Shown: piece after piece, positions 35,371 to 46,216 of the stretch
Numbering within the stretch: position 1 is the stretch's first letter
Layout: each line of letters opens with the position of its first letter
Assembly: GCA_009746045.1 (NCBI GenBank)
Contig: RPFO01000276.1
Span: 1,432,824-1,496,823 of the forward strand
DNA: 64,000 bases
Direction of reading: 5' to 3'
Source: Mesostigma viride
Lineage: Eukaryota > Streptophyta > Mesostigmatophyceae > Mesostigmatales > Mesostigmataceae
Notes under the pieces: generated by a model
The model's input: the letters and a program-made list of their open reading frames with translations, nothing else
What the model was told of the DNA's origin: nothing
The model's database searches: none
Program-made: the position numbers and the translations under genes

Positions 35371-35730
35371 ACTACTTAATTCATTTATTAAACTCATGCC
35401 CCCATTAGGGAGTCAAGGAGCATTAGTTAACCCCGATTCATTCATTAATTAATTATTTAAACACGTGCTCCCGTTGGGGAGTCACGGAGCACCGAAGTGC
35501 TTTTAATGCCTGTGTGTGCACAACAGGAGAAAGGGCAGAGACCCCCACTCTCCTTCATGCCTAAGGCATGCCACAGCTGCATTCGGGAACGCTAGCTAAA
35601 CGGACACGCTAACGATCCGGCAATCTGTGGGTGCAATAAGACTCATGTGAGCATGGCATAACACTAGGAGCGTGGGCAAGTAATCTCATCATAGCCAGGG
35701 CGTAGCATGGCTGTACTAGGACTATACCCC
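35371..35730 (-). repeat. two LINE 3' tails in tandem
   Basis: About 35371-35430 is a roughly 55-bp end fragment with a degraded stem-loop (CCCCC-ATTA-GGGAG). About 35440-35728 matches the 3' UTR at 19858-20125 closely, with stem-loop CTCCC-GTTG-GGGAG at 35468-35481 and TTAA-rich ends. The 5' end of the second tail abuts the long (ATGG)n array. Confidence 0.8.
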
Positions 35731-37129
35731 GATGGATGGATGGATGGATGGATGGATGGATGGATGGATGGATGGATGGATGGATGGATGGATGGATGGA
35801 TGGATGGATGGATGGATGGATGGATGGATGGATGGATGGATGGATGGATGGATGGATGGATGGATGGATGGATGGATGGATGGATGGATGGATGGATGGA
35901 TGGATGGATGGATGGATGGATGGATGGATGGATGGATGGATGGATGGATGGATGGATGGATGGATGGATGGATGGATGGATGGATGGATGGATGGATGGG
36001 ATGGATGGATGGATGGATGGATGGATGGATGGATGGATGGATGGATGGATGGATGGATGGATGGATGGATGGATGGATGGATGGATGGATGGATGGATGG
36101 ATGGATGGATGGATGGATGGATGGATGGATGGATGGATGGATGGATGGATGGATGGATGGATGGATGGATGGGATGGATGGATGGATGGATGGATGGATG
36201 GATGGATGGATGGATGGATGGATGGATGGATGGATGGATGGATGGATGGATGGATGGATGGATGGATGGATGGATGGATGGATGGATGGATGGATGGATG
36301 GATGGATGGATGGATGGATGGATGGATGGATGGATGGATGGATGGATGGATGGATGGATGGATGGATGGATGGATGGATGGATGGATGGATGGATGGATG
36401 GATGGATGGATGGATGGATGGATGGATGGATGGATGGATGGATGGATGGATGGATGGATGGATGGATGGATGGATGGATGGATGGATGGATGGATGGATG
36501 GATGGATGGATGGATGGATGGATGGATGGATGGATGGATGGATGGATGGATGGATGGATGGATGGATGGATGGATGGATGGATGGATGGATGGATGGATG
36601 GATGGATGGATGGATGGATGGATGGATGGATGGATGGATGGATGGATGGATGGATGGATGGATGGATGGATGGATGGATGGATGGATGGATGGATGGATG
36701 GATGGATGGATGGATGGATGGATGGATGGATGGATGGATGGATGGATGGATGGATGGATGGATGGGATGGATGATGGATGGATGGATGGATGGATGGATG
36801 GATGGATGGATGGATGGATGGATGGATGGATGGATGGATGGATGGATGGATGGATGGATGGATGGATGGATGGATGGATGGATGGATGGATGGATGGATG
36901 GATGGATGGATGGATGGATGGATGGATGGATGGATGGATGGATGGATGGATGGATGGATGGATGGATGGATGGATGGATGGATGGATGGATGGATGGATG
37001 GATGGATGGATGGATGGATGGATGGATGGATGGATGGATGGATGGATGGATGGATGGATGGATGGATGGATGGATGGATGGATGGATGGATGGATGGATG
37101 GATGGATGGATGGATGGATGGATGGATGG
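35731..37129. repeat. 1.4-kb (ATGG)n array
   Basis: About 350 units, broken only at about 36000, 36171 and 36764-36774 by single extra bases or a missing pair. The frames of repeated Trp-Met-Asp-Gly (plus) and Ile-His-Pro-Ser (minus) are by-products. Confidence 0.95.
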
Positions 37130-37480
37130 CTTGTCTTACATGATGCAGTGGAACTTTGGTGCTGGAGGGTTAATTGTGGCCCGGTCTGGTTTAGCTTCAG
37201 TGCTCTCATGGCGGCCTTCATTTGTAATTATTTGAATGCATGCCCATTGGGCCATGCATAGTGTATATTTTTTACGCATGCACGCCCATTATGTATCGCT
37301 GGGTCCATCCCATCAATGCTTGTTTATTGCCAGGTCTGGTGTAAGTAAGTTAGTACTTGCGTGTCATGCGCATGGGCATGTTTAGAGTACTATGCTAATC
37401 TCTTTAGAAACATAATTACACGGAAGTTACAAATCTCATCTGCATCATGCCCCAAGACACTACATTAAAGAATCAAATAA
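37130..37480. other. no recognised gene
   Basis: Spacer after the array; no motif seen. Confidence 0.4.
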
Positions 37481-37935
37481 AATTATAACATGCCTCCGTT
37501 GGGAGATCATGCAGCACATGCATATTCCTTGCTGAATGGGTAGAGGTGGGTCAAGCCGCAACATCGAAATAAGCTAACTCTAAGCTATCTAGTCTACAAA
37601 ATCCTCACTACACTTCTCCCCAAAGCGCCCCTTCCGCTTTGGGGGAGGGGGCTTACCCACATGGGCTGGCGTGTGAGCCGGGACATTGGTCTTCCACCTC
37701 TTCTTGTTCTGCATAGGAACAGAGAGCGAAGAAATGCGGTGTGGGGACCCCTTCTCGTGGTAATGCGTTACATGTACTCCCCACCGGGCTTTGCTCTTCA
37801 TGGGTTCATAAAGACAACAATTATTCAGTAAGAATTTAATAAATTAGGAACATATATCCGTTGGGAGTCACTGTTACACATATACCTGAAAAGGGGCATA
37901 TGATTTTAAATACATTCTGAGCTACAACCTGCACG
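37481..37935 (-). pseudogene. 3' ends of two LINEs in tandem (ORF2 C-terminus plus tails)
   Basis: 37801-37589 (minus) encodes a C-terminus related to the LINE ORF2 ending at 25457: HRISSLSVPMQNKKRWKTN beside HRIHSLSRLWTAMQEKTRWK there. Its 3' UTR follows (CTAGATAGCTTAGAGTTAG, shared with 25445-25463) and a stem-loop CCTCC-GTTG-GGAGA near 37493-37506. Upstream, 37838-37935 is the tail of a further copy (ATCCGTTGGGAGT). Confidence 0.75.
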
Positions 37936-38900
37936 TGCATGGGTTTAGTTAACTGGCACCTATACTAGAGGCCTGACATGGGGTGGAGCTTCAGTGCTTC
38001 CCCGCCTTCTCCTTCTCCCACACTGGGTGCTCCGCGTCCTTCTTCTCCGGCCCTGCCCATGGGTGCACCGGCCCCGCCTCCTCCTTCTCCTCACGGGACG
38101 ATTCGCGCTCCACGCATGGCTGCAGCATCAGTTAGCACGGGCAAGACATAGCAGTAACCGCGCTATGGCTGTTCTAGCACCAGCCTAGCAGACTGCCATG
38201 ATCACTCAGCAAACCCACGACAGCTAAACCCTTGGCTGTCACAACCAGTCCATGCATCATTAAGTATGGGTACAGGGAAAGCTTCCCGCATATCCATGGC
38301 CATATGGATGGCAGCAACACAACGACTTGCCCCCTAGCCCCCCGTGCACACACAAAAACGTGGGTCGTGGCTTCCACGCCCCATCCGCCATGCATGCCAG
38401 CGCGTACCTTACTCGCATTCACACCGGGCTGCATCCCAGCGCCGTTGCTGTCCCCATGTGACACGTCGGCTGATTAAGCAGATACACAGCAGAGTCTGAT
38501 GTAAACCGCTAAACCCCAAACCCATGCAGACCACAGTCAAGGACGCGTGCATGTCAAGCCATGCCAATTGTGAACCGTACAGCAATTTACTTTTCAAGCC
38601 TGAAGAGGTGGATAGCAGATACTAGCCTGGAAGAGGTTACAGGGGCACATGTCCATTAGCGAGCGGAACAACACAGCTTACACCCTACAAGCGTACCGCA
38701 CAATGTCCTCCTGCAATTGTCTGCAGATCTCCCAATGCCGCAGACATCTCCACTGCTCTCATGGCGATTGCAAATGCTTCATGCCGCTGACATCTCCACT
38801 GCTCTCATGGCGATTGCAAATGCTTGATGCCGCACCTCTGCTTACAGCAGAAAAGCTTCCTCCGGGCGAGGCACCTGACTGGAACCAACACCCATTCCTT
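37936..38900. other. no recognised gene
   Basis: Contains a 42-bp direct duplication (CCACTGCTCTCATGGCGATT copies near 38752 and 38794). Short frames only. Confidence 0.4.
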
Positions 38901-38904
38901 GGCT

Positions 38905-39608
38905 TCACAACGTGGCCATGACAGCATCGTGAATCTGCTTCGCCAACGCCCACACTTCAGGACCCGCGCCCTGCACCGCCATGGCCACAGGCTGCACCGC
39001 TGCAATCGATGCAGCATTCACTGCCTGCGCCGCACCATGTACTGCATGCACGAAAGCCAATCCTGGCTCGGTTATCATGGTCTTGCCCGATTCCTGCTGC
39101 TTCTTCTTCTTCGATGCGGTCATGCGCACTTTATACCCCTTCCTCTCCAAGCACGCCTTCAGCACCTGGCTCGTGCGGTGCTGAATATGCTTCTGAAGGC
39201 GCGCCTTCTAAACACGAAATGTTGGCAATGTATGATTCCCAAACGGCATGATAGGCACATAATCAGTCCCATGAATTGCTTTGCGGCAGTCAATGCACCA
39301 GAACACCTGTTGAAAAAAGAAGGTTATGCACGCTAGCGATTACCCGCGGCAAGAAGCAATCAACACGCCTCGCTAACAACTGCAACCACAATGTAATTCA
39401 TGACGGGCCACTCACCGCTACCCTGCTCTCCTGCTTCAATGTCTCCCCATTCTCAAGGCCTCCATTGTAAACCTCTCCGTCTTCACCATCGTCATCGTCT
39501 TCCTCTTCCTCCACTCCGACGTATCCGTGTTTCCTTTTCCTAAGATACCTAGGGTTGTTCAAGTCGTATGTGCGGCGTTGGCACACTTCCAACAAAATTT
39601 TGGCCGCC
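38905..39608 (-). pseudogene. gene-like spliced segment in the CACTA interior, function unknown
   Basis: Two coding-like blocks on the minus strand are separated by a possible GT-AG intron. The first (about 39608-39430) reads AAKILLEVCQRRTYDLNNPR, then a basic and a strongly acidic stretch. The second (about 39308-38905) reads FWCIDCRKAIHGTDYVPIMP, PFGNHTLPTF, an in-frame stop, then KARLQKHIQHRTSQVLKACL and a Lys/Gln-rich stretch followed by an Ala-rich helix-like region. The donor after ESRVA (GTGAGT) and the acceptor TTCAACAG are good. No family is recognised. The stop suggests a pseudogene, either a captured host gene or a transposon accessory gene. Confidence 0.35.
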
Positions 39609-40380
39609 TCTACCCATTACCATTTATTCGTACTATCATAACATATCCAGGCGTTTGAAAAATCATTCCCTCGTTCGAACTTCTACCCCTGGGCGTCCAT
39701 GACGAGGCAGTCACGACGGGACGCAGATGCACAAAAATAAAACAAGGCGACATCCCTTCAATCATTGACCAAAAAACAGAATACGCGCAGAACTTGGATT
39801 TCAACACCACGCACCCATTACCAGCGAGCACGGCTGGCCTGCAACCGCCATCATTTCATAACCAGAAGCCAGGGCCCACACTCCATCCCGTTACCTCATC
39901 TTCCACGCACGGCTTCCGCTGCTTCCCTCTGCTCTTTCGCATTCTCCGCCAGCAACCTCGCCTTCTCCTCGTCCAACAATCCACTAACAATAAAATCCCC
40001 TCTATTGGACGCCATTCAGACGAACTTTGCTAGCGTCTTTTCACCGGCCCCAGCACACATAATCTATAGCCGCTTACTGACAACGGCCGACAACGACAAC
40101 TGCTGAATAGGCGAAAAAGGCTGATAACTACATTTTTATATTTCGCTGCATTTGCTAATAGACACGCACGTTCTCCCACTTCTCCATTACAATATAATTA
40201 TCCATCTGGCCGTGTACAGGCAAAGATCCCCGAAGTAACTTACTGAAACGTATCTTACAGCATCGGATCACTGGCACCTAATCTACAGGTGGTAGATTAC
40301 CAACCAAGACCCGTCGCGGTAATTTACTCTGTCGGTAATGTACTACCAAAGATGTGCAGTCGTAACGTTACTCTTACTTA
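39609..40380. other. no recognised gene; CACTA right subterminal region
   Basis: Short frames only. Toward 40380 the GTAATTTAC-type subterminal motifs begin. Confidence 0.4.
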
Positions 40381-40524
40381 CGGCTAGTAAAATTACTACG
40401 TAGGATGATAGGTAGTAATGATTACGGCGTTGGATCTCACGCCTCGTATCTAGGTAGTAAGATAAGACCTCGTAATTTACGCCTCGGATCATTTTTACTA
40501 CCCTCGGACGAAAAGTATAGTGAG

Positions 40525-41401
40525 CTGGCAGGCTAGGGCCGGGGAGGAGCACCTGCAAGGCGGCCTGAATGCGCTCGTCATGGCCTTCCGCGGCAAGCCG
40601 CACCAAGTGGGGGGGAGCGCCACGGAGCCAGTGAACCACCCGCGGGTGGGCGCAAAACCACAGGAGAAGCCCTTTGGTCTGGGGGTCCTTGAGGCGCGCC
40701 CAAGTCTCAAGGACATGGGTGCGCTGTTCCACGGTGGCCCGGAGCTCCTCTTCGACGTAGGCAGGGTCACCCACAGGGACGCCCAGGCACGAGAAACCGC
40801 GCGCCCGCGCCAATGCCCCCGGGATAGCCGCGGGGAAGCCAGAGCAGTCCCCCTGGGGCGAAAAGACTGCACACTTGGGGAGGGTGAGCCGAAGGTTGAT
40901 GGCCGCCATGGCCACTTCAAGGGCAGCCAGGGCGGCAACCACAGCGTCGGCCGGGCCAAGGGCATGGATATCGTCCATGTAGGCGAGGAGCACGACATCC
41001 GGGTGCGCAGCGTGGACACCTTGGAGAGCCTTGTGCAGCGGGGCAGACAGGTAAAAGGGGCCGAGGGGGTCACCTTGCTGGGTTCCCGTGCGGGAAGCGA
41101 TGTCGGCGAACGTCCCATCCTCCATGAGGAAGGAGAGTTGAGTGGGTTCGCCGTAGCAGGCTGCTGTCCACGCAAGAAGGTCAGGGAACGCCTCGCCGAC
41201 GGCCTCAAAGATGCTAGCCTTGGTGACAGCATTGAACGCATTGTGGCAATCCACCTTCAGCGCCACATGGGTCGGATGCGTCTCGAGGTAGGCCTGAACT
41301 GTGTGCACGATGATGTCGCTGCCCCCTTTGGTGGCGACGCCAAGCTGGGCCGCGACGGACTCCTCAGTATCACTCCGGTTGGGGCAGAAGTAGGCGCGAA
41401 A
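40525..41401 (-). pseudogene. REL-type LINE reverse transcriptase (5'-truncated)
   Basis: The frame enters the RT near NRSDTEESVAAQLGVATKGG and carries the first catalytic box HVALKVDCHNAFNAV, the TGTQQGDPLGP box and LLAYMDDIHALG with the YMDD at 40970-40981. RLTLPKCAVFSPQG and the thumb region follow, down to LLPGPSLPAH at the CACTA junction. The frame is clean from 41401 to 40525. It is a different RT lineage from the APE-type LINE around it: the catalytic box is YMDD instead of YADD and a REL-type endonuclease follows. Confidence 0.8.
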
Positions 41402-42071
41402 CACATATATGCAGGGTAGGCCATATATAACTGCCGTCAAAGTCAGGGCCGGGGTCAAGGCGCGCGTTTTCATTTTTGGTAGAATGTGCATTTTGAATTA
41501 TGTTATAAGACCTAGGCACCTACCACTTCAGGGATGATAAACAATTAGTTGCTGAACAGTTTGAGCCATTGGGGTCATCATTTGGGTGGGTATACCAGCA
41601 GTTACACCCAGTACAGCCCATAGGGGTACCGTTGGTAAAAAGCAACCAAGGGGGTAAGGGTGGGCATACTACCTACTAATATGGCCACCAACCATGCCAA
41701 ACAATACATTTCCCTTCCACAGTGATGGGGAAACATAACTGCATCATCACACTGCCCTTACATGGCACCTATGTGCAGGTGCTACCTTGTCCATGCACGT
41801 AGGTAACGTGGTACGGATACCCTACGCAAGGCATGCATTCTAGGAGGCAGCCACCAACAAACTAGTGATGTTGAGCCTATTTCAGCCTGCCCTAGCAAGG
41901 ATAAACTAGGCCTTAGCTGCTATAGCTTGCCAGGTGATGGCCAGCACACCTGGTGGCACATGCTGTCAATGGGAAGCTTTTACTCACCAGTTACGTGCTT
42001 GATGATGCCACAGAGACCAGCCAACTGCCTCACACTCATGCAATATGTGTATGGGAAATGTATAACAAACA

Positions 42072-42932
42072 TATTCCTTTTATTCGTTACCCCGATATTC
42101 ACAGTCTCCTTTCCCACACAGCAAAATATGGTGTTGTTCTTTCTCAGTTACATCGTTTTTCCCGTCTTTGTTCTTATCGTGTTGATTTCATCACGACTCT
42201 TGTTGAACTCTTGCAGCGTTTATTGGTCAAAGACTATGACCGAGCCATTATGCTCCGTCAAGTCCGATGTTTTTTGCAACGTCACCCACATCTGTTCGGT
42301 GCTGCCCCTTGGCACAAGCTCTACAAACAGGTCGTGGACCGGCTGGATCGCATAGTATCTCCGCACATCTGAACCCTGTGATGCCAGATCTCCTTTGCGG
42401 CCGTTCCGAGCTTGGCACTGGATTCGTTGTCCACATCGTCGCGTCGCTGCCGCAACACGATGTTTTCTGGCATCCGCGGGCTTTTGGTTCCCGCCGCACA
42501 TTTGAAAGTGCTGTCCTCCGGCTTTTTGCCTTTGCACCGTGTGCAGTTCTTGGACGTTTGGAATCATGGCATGGCTAACGTGATGACTGACTAGCTAGAC
42601 CTTTTCAGTGGTTTTCCATTTGCGGGTATTTCCTCGTAAATGGTGGGAGAGCGATCGCAGCAATGGTGCTCACCACTAGACACTCCCGGCCAGTTAGGCT
42701 AGAAACACACGCCCTGATCAAGCATGCTGTTTCCGGCCCCACCGTCTAGGTCATCTAGTCGCTCCACACGTAAGCCAGCCATAATTTCAATGCACAAGGA
42801 TACACATTTCCATCACCATTCATCTTCATCATCCTGAACGACTCGAAAACGCGGAAAAGATAACGGCAGGCTCGAGCTACCATGGTCCGGATTCTCCCGA
42901 TTTCTGGCCTGCGCTGGTTGTCTCTTTGATAT
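42072..42932 (+). pseudogene. 3' fragment of a retroelement RT (possibly Penelope-like)
   Basis: This segment is absent from the short TTAA element at the matching position, so it is an insertion. The frame up to the stop at 42372 reads RYPDIHSLLSHTAKYGVVLS, QLHRFSRLCSYRVDFI, then LLQRLLVKDYDRAIMLRQVR. It resembles the C-terminal part of RTs in which YGV..SQL.R..R.CS...DF is conserved; I associate these with Penelope-like elements, with some doubt. A 560-bp 3' region follows, ending TCCCGATTTCTGGCCTGCGC and TGGTTGTCTCTTTGATAT. The same terminal 38 bases recur at 53523-53562. Confidence 0.5.
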
Positions 42933-43821
42933 ATGGAGATCAAATATATGGAGGTATTCAAACCCATACAGCGTCTAAAACTTATCACCATCACCCTGTG
43001 GCAGGTCAACTGACTGAGGGAAGCATCTAAGAAGGGTGTTTTAGAAAGGGGCCAGGCCAGGGTCAAGAAACAGCATGAATAATGCAAAAAGAATGTGCTA
43101 CACAAGCTAGAACGTATATATAAACGTCAAACATCGATAGGAAAACGATGCTGAAGCTTTACCAGGCATGGATGGCGTTACCTTGGCCCAGGCGGTGGCC
43201 GCAAAATGGCGCATTTCGGCACACCAAAGTTGTGCAGCATGGTCGCTGGATTCGGCGATTTCTGGCCACCCTTGCACGGTTACGACTAATATGTATCGTG
43301 AAAAGTACAAAGAAACCGATATATCCTTTAAAATACGCCGGAAAGGTATTGCTGTCAACGTTTCTATCGTCCGGCCTGATCGCAGTTTTTTCCAGCAAGA
43401 ACGCTGCCGACACCTATCAAATGGCATTCCCGCGAACCAAAAATTGGCCTGTATGATCTTTAGGACGTATGAAATCAATATCCTAAGTTTGGTCAGAAAA
43501 TTCGAACGAAAACGTAAATGCCATGCGTGGGCACAAGCCGCCATGGCCAGGTCGTCGTTTTCCGGAATGCACGTTGTACGTGAAAAAGTACCCTGACCCC
43601 TTGTACTTTGACCGGCCAGAACACCACTATAACTTTGTCAGAAGTATGCAAACCCATATACCATGCTTTAGAGTATTTTATAAACTTTCGATCTTCTCAG
43701 CTAAACGTTTCCTAATTCTCAATAGTTTTCGCGGCATTTGGTCGCCCGAGAAGGGGCCGATGCATCGGCTGTGAACTCGATTTTTGGCGGAAAATCGGCC
43801 GCAAGACCATTTAGGGGTTAA

Positions 43822-44521
43822 GAGCAGTAAAGCGCGCACGTGCCCGGCGCATGACGTGATCCACGACAATAATGAACAGGTATGGGGACAGGACACAACC
43901 TTGCCACACCCCGTGGTGGAGGGGGAATGGTGGGGTGGTGCCTTCCGCAGTCCGCACTACTGCCTGTGAGCCCTCATACAGTCGGCGAATGGCAGCAATA
44001 AACGCAGGTGGCACCCGATCCAGAGCTAGGATGGCCCAAAGAGCCTCCCAGAGAACCGTGTCAAAGGCTTTGATATAGTCAACAAAAATGAAGACCAGCG
44101 GCAAACTGTCAGGGGGAAGGCGACGCACCTCCTCCATCAATCGGCGCGCGACAAACACAGCCATGACAGTGTTACGACCACGACGGAAACCCATCTGAGA
44201 CTCACCCAGGTGTGGGTCCAGCGCGGCGCGGAGCCTGTGCAGCATCATGCGCATGAAGACCTTCAGCGCGGCGCTCTGGAGGCAGACACCCCGGTAGTTA
44301 CCGGGGTCAGCAGCAGAGCCCTTCTTGTACAGCATGACGCGGATGGCCGTCTGCCACTCAGCAGGCGGAGGCTCGTCAGAGAGCAGGACACGGTTGCAGA
44401 ACGCCAGCAGAAGATCCCTAACCGCCGGATCAGGGGTCTTCAGCAGCTCAGCAGAAAGGTGGTCGGCACCGACCGCCGCATCGTACCGCAGGCGAGCAAG
44501 GGCGCCGTCCAATTCCTTCAA
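43822..44521 (-). pseudogene. LINE ORF2, proximal part (RT palm before the YADD box)
   Basis: It starts at KELDGALARLRYDAAVGADH, the usual RT entry, right at the 5' truncation point. The MLYKKGSAADPGNYRGVCLQ box, GFRRGRNTVMAV, the catalytic VFIFVDYIKAFDTV, and GVWQGCVLSPYLFIIVVDH follow. It is interrupted at ARARFTAL by the TTAA element; the frame resumes at 26433 with the YADD box. Within the surviving part the frame is intact. Confidence 0.85.
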
Positions 44522-44531
44522 ACGGAGTTAT

Positions 44532-46216
44532 GTTCCTAATTAATATAAGTACTTTTGTTTCTTTGTATGTTTGTGATGAAATGCTGTTCAGTGTCCTGGC
44601 CCTCGGCCGTTTCCAAATCTCTGCTGCCCATGTGCGGCCTGGGCAACAACAACAACAACAAACTAGCTGTTGTGGTGGTAATTGTTGTTGTTGTTGTGTC
44701 CAACGCCGGCATATGGGCAGTCGGACCCTGAACTGCGGGTTCGGGCTCCGTTCGATGTTCACCACATGGCGCAAAAAGAACCAACAATGGTTCATCTAAC
44801 GGTGCGAATCCTCGGAGTCCGCTCGGGGAACGATCTCACGTATGTCGCGTCTCCTACAGTAGCAGCAAGTACGTGTTTCAACAGTACTGTATTCGCCACG
44901 CCGGCCCGAGTCATAAGGGCCACCTGTCTGGCCGGAGCTGCGCCGGGCACTTTTTCCCACAGCCGGATCCGACAGATCCGGCTGTAAACGAAGCGCTGTC
45001 GATGACGACGTTGAGGCTCAGGCCGCGGGGTGTTGCGAGTGGTGTCGCTTGGTGGTGGTGGGGGGTTGACGTCCTGACGCTCCTTGTTGATGAAGAGTAT
45101 ACGGGTGTCCTTGACCAAGCGAACGTAGATCTTGGCACCCTTGTTCTCGGCGTCGAGCGCAGTTGTACTGTCCAGCAGGGCACGTTTGATGCGGAGCTGC
45201 TCCGTGGAGAGCAGATCGTCGATGCTAGGGTTGCCTCACCCGCCCAAGAGGGGCCGGGCCATAAGGACCTTCACCTTGCTAGCGACATTCGTAAAAGTCT
45301 TCCGGAGGTGAGTTGTCTCCTTGATGTAGGGTGACATATGCCTTCCCTACCTGATGCCAAGCCAGTTTGTCTTGCATCTTTTTCCATATTGGCTGCAAAG
45401 ATTCAACTTCAGAAGCTTTGTCTTGTGCCCATGGCTAGGTTGGGAAGTTGGCCCCCCTGGATTGGTCTCCAAGTTTGGCTGGCCAGATCAGCTTAGCTTT
45501 TGGCGGGGTGCCCCAGTTGGCACCGGGTACAGAAGGTTACCTACCGTCCAAGATGTCTTGCTAGTCCAGGAATAGTTGTTCAGTTGTCATAACAAGAGGC
45601 AGAGCATGCACGCATCGTTGTTGACGTCAACTGCTGCCACAATACTGTTAAAACAAGAACAAGAACATAAGTTGTCTATGGGATGACGAAAAAATCGTAA
45701 TGTTTGTCTCATCTCATTGCCAGGGCTGCAGGGTAGTGAGCCATGAGTGAGTTGCGTTTCAGAAAGATAATCATTAGCAATTACTCTACTGTCAAGGTGG
45801 CATTGAGCCAAGCTACATGTCACAAAACTGACCCCCCATATTCATCATGATGGCAACAAGATATTAACATCACGGTAGTTTACAAGCAACGTACATAGGG
45901 TGTCTTGAGAGTGTTCATGCAGGTAAATATAGTGCAGTTGACGGGTGCACACATTCATGTAGGGGCACGCTCCACCCTCCCTAAGAATAGCCCATGTACA
46001 ATGTGGACAAAGTTCCCACGGAATGGCAAGCCACAATCAAGGCCTGATCCAAACGAAATGTCTGATTGCCAAAAAAAAAGCACAAAGAGCTATGGAGTTA
46101 CTTTCATGCAATGGCCTGCGTCCTCTGCGTGGACAGCGCTAAACGCTGCCTGTCCTCTGAAGCTATATGCATGGCACTAGGTCGAGGTTCACCAAGTGGC
46201 ACAAGTTGCGGGCCCC
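44532..46216. other. spacer with possible LINE ORF1-like remnant
   Basis: On the minus strand about 45260-45060 reads SIDDLLSTEQLRIKRALLDS and then GAKIYVRLVKDTRILFINKE, which could be a degenerate RNA-binding domain of a LINE ORF1; this is uncertain. About 44615-44665 repeats the TCTCTGCTGC...(CAA)n segment of 14812-14845. The rest up to 46216 lacks recognisable genes and probably includes the 3' end of the WD40-like gene. Confidence 0.3.

Noticed and set aside
35707-37261. Very long open frames of repeated WMDG or IHPS residues
   Set aside because: They are read-throughs of the (ATGG)n array in every frame; the unit length guarantees open frames.
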